Below are positions 63,140-64,000 of a stretch of 64,000 nt of DNA, piece after piece (position 1 is the first letter of the stretch; each line of letters opens with the position of its first letter). Where the stretch lies: assembly GCF_003719335.1 (NCBI RefSeq), contig NZ_RIAS01000009.1:1-64000 (forward strand), read 5' to 3'. This DNA is from Paenibacillus amylolyticus. GTDB lineage: Bacteria; Bacillota; Bacilli; Paenibacillales; Paenibacillaceae. A program made the position numbers and the translations under genes. Under the pieces are notes generated by a model, which saw only the letters and a program-made list of their open reading frames with translations, searched no databases and was not told where the DNA came from.

Positions 63140-63171
63140 GATGGGTATGGCTTGGCTGCCATTTACCCATC
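63140..63171. other. Hairpin between convergent genes
   Basis: GATGGGTA pairs with TACCCATC, with an inner TGGC/GCCA stem. No T tract follows on either strand, so terminator function is uncertain. Confidence 0.45.
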
Positions 63172-63202
63172 TGAGTCCCTAACACTTCCAGACATATACT
63201 CT

Positions 63203-64000
63203 TTATATAAGTGATCCATGCTCATATTCGTAAGCATAGAGCGCAAGTTCCGTGGCAACCCGTTTCTCGGGTAGAAGGTAGTCTTTTCCCAAAAGCGATT
63301 CAATTTTGTCCAACCGATGGTACAACGTCTGTCTGACGATAAACAGTGCACTTGCCGTCTCTTGTTTGGAGCAGCAAAGTGTCAGGTATTGTTTCAGTGT
63401 AAGGAGTAGCTGACCTCCCTTCTCCGAATCATACCGAATCAGTGGCCCCAAGTATTCGTTGATAAAATCAGTTAAGCTACCGCTCTGTTTCATACTGGCG
63501 ATGATGCGGTAACAGTGCAGGTTACTGTAAAAGGGCTGCTCCATTACTCCGATATCTTTCTGAATACGCAGCGTTTCCTTGGCGGATTCAAGACTCTCTC
63601 GCAGGCGTGGGTATTCCGAATAGTGCTGACCGATACCATACAGACCGGAGAAGAGCTGGTGAGTTTGCTCCTGCTCGTGCTGCCGAAGCTGTTGAATACA
63701 GGACCAAAGATTAGATTTACGAAGAGATGCAACCTGTGGGTCGATGACAATGAGAATGATCTGGAGATTAAGCACAGTACTGTAGAGGGTGAAGCCTTCC
63801 CGGGCAAATACGGAGCGGGCAACGATATTACGCTGGATCAGTATCTTTTGCAGTCTGAGACTGTCGTGCTGCGCAGGACTGCTGTCGAATAACACAACTG
63901 CGGCCTGTCCTGTACAGAGAGCCGGATTTACCGCTGCAAGATATTCATGAATTTCTTTGGCGGAGTGATGTCCGTTTAACCAGTCAATGACCCACATATC
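63203..64000 (-). CDS. PucR-family transcriptional regulator, 5'-truncated
   Basis: The gene runs off the right edge; the frame is still open at base 64000, so the Met at 63997 is not the start. The visible 264 residues hold the C-terminal PucR/CdaR region: a GGDEF-like central segment (YGIGQHYSEYPRLRESLESAKETLRI) and the terminal HTH_30 helix pair (TLKQYLTLCCSKQETASALFIVRQTLYHRLDKIESLLG). PucR proteins regulate purine and pyrimidine or ureide use. It is convergent with the pyrimidine degradation genes and is the likely regulator of that locus. Confidence 0.88.
   Translation of the reverse strand, partial: DMWVIDWLNGHHSAKEIHEYLAAVNPALCTGQAAVVLFDSSPAQHDSLRLQKILIQRNIVARSVFAREGFTLYSTVLNLQIILIVIDPQVASLRKSNLWSCIQQLRQHEQEQTHQLFSGLYGIGQHYSEYPRLRESLESAKETLRIQKDIGVMEQPFYSNLHCYRIIASMKQSGSLTDFINEYLGPLIRYDSEKGGQLLLTLKQYLTLCCSKQETASALFIVRQTLYHRLDKIESLLGKDYLLPEKRVATELALYAYEYEHGSLI

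Overview
The window looks like a chromosomal segment of a Paenibacillus-type Firmicute. Supporting this are moderate GC, strong AGGAGG-type ribosome binding sites, YesM/YesN-type two-component regulation of a sugar ABC transporter, a CcpA-type cre site, Fur boxes of the Bacillus 7-1-7 type, and a bacterial GlnRS, which is unusual among Firmicutes. I see no rRNA, tRNA, CRISPR array, prophage or insertion sequence. The assignment to Paenibacillus is inference.

Left edge (1-4444): a truncated zinc-ribbon/P-loop GTPase overlaps by 4 bp a 1081-residue membrane-anchored protein that resembles the GTPase-associated GAP1-like proteins. This is the best candidate for a poorly described system. 4800-6780: a Fur-controlled orphan siderophore-ABC ATPase and an FhuF-like reductase. 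6842-14297: redox and anaerobic functions. These are a glutathione peroxidase, a water-forming-type NADH oxidase behind three Rex/Fnr-like operators, a formate/nitrite channel with an Fnr-like box at about -41.5, a molybdopterin oxidoreductase and an MFS carrier.

14400-18320: a methyltransferase gene behind a consensus promoter plus a terminator-like attenuator, then an iron-siderophore binding lipoprotein and a Btr-like AraC regulator fused to a binding-protein domain. 18480-23471: a LacI regulator with three near-identical operators and a GH94-type phosphorylase, probably for beta-glucans. 23586-33458: mixed genes, including a MerR-methyltransferase fusion, two GNATs, an SDR without YxxxK, a secreted repeat protein, GlnRS, an MFS carrier and MobA. 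MoaA lies further on at 47-48 kb.

33428-43241: galactoside use. An AraC regulator is divergent from a GH42 beta-galactosidase with a cre site, followed by a YesMN-like two-component system and a CUT1 ABC transporter (binding protein plus two permeases, no ATPase). 43455-50432: a MocR regulator divergent from a LysE exporter, a soluble chemoreceptor pseudogene with one internal stop, moaA, and a large chemoreceptor.

50939-63129: a reductive pyrimidine (or hydantoin) degradation locus. A ThiXYZ-type ABC importer feeds PreT/PreA (dihydropyrimidine dehydrogenase), dihydropyrimidinase, two alternative ureido-hydrolases (M20 and nitrilase type) and a class III aminotransferase for beta-alanine. 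A PucR-family regulator is cut by the right edge. Two intergenic spaces (31014-31210 and 59887-60085) carry related palindromic repeat clusters, and a third, different palindromic element lies at 36697-36857.
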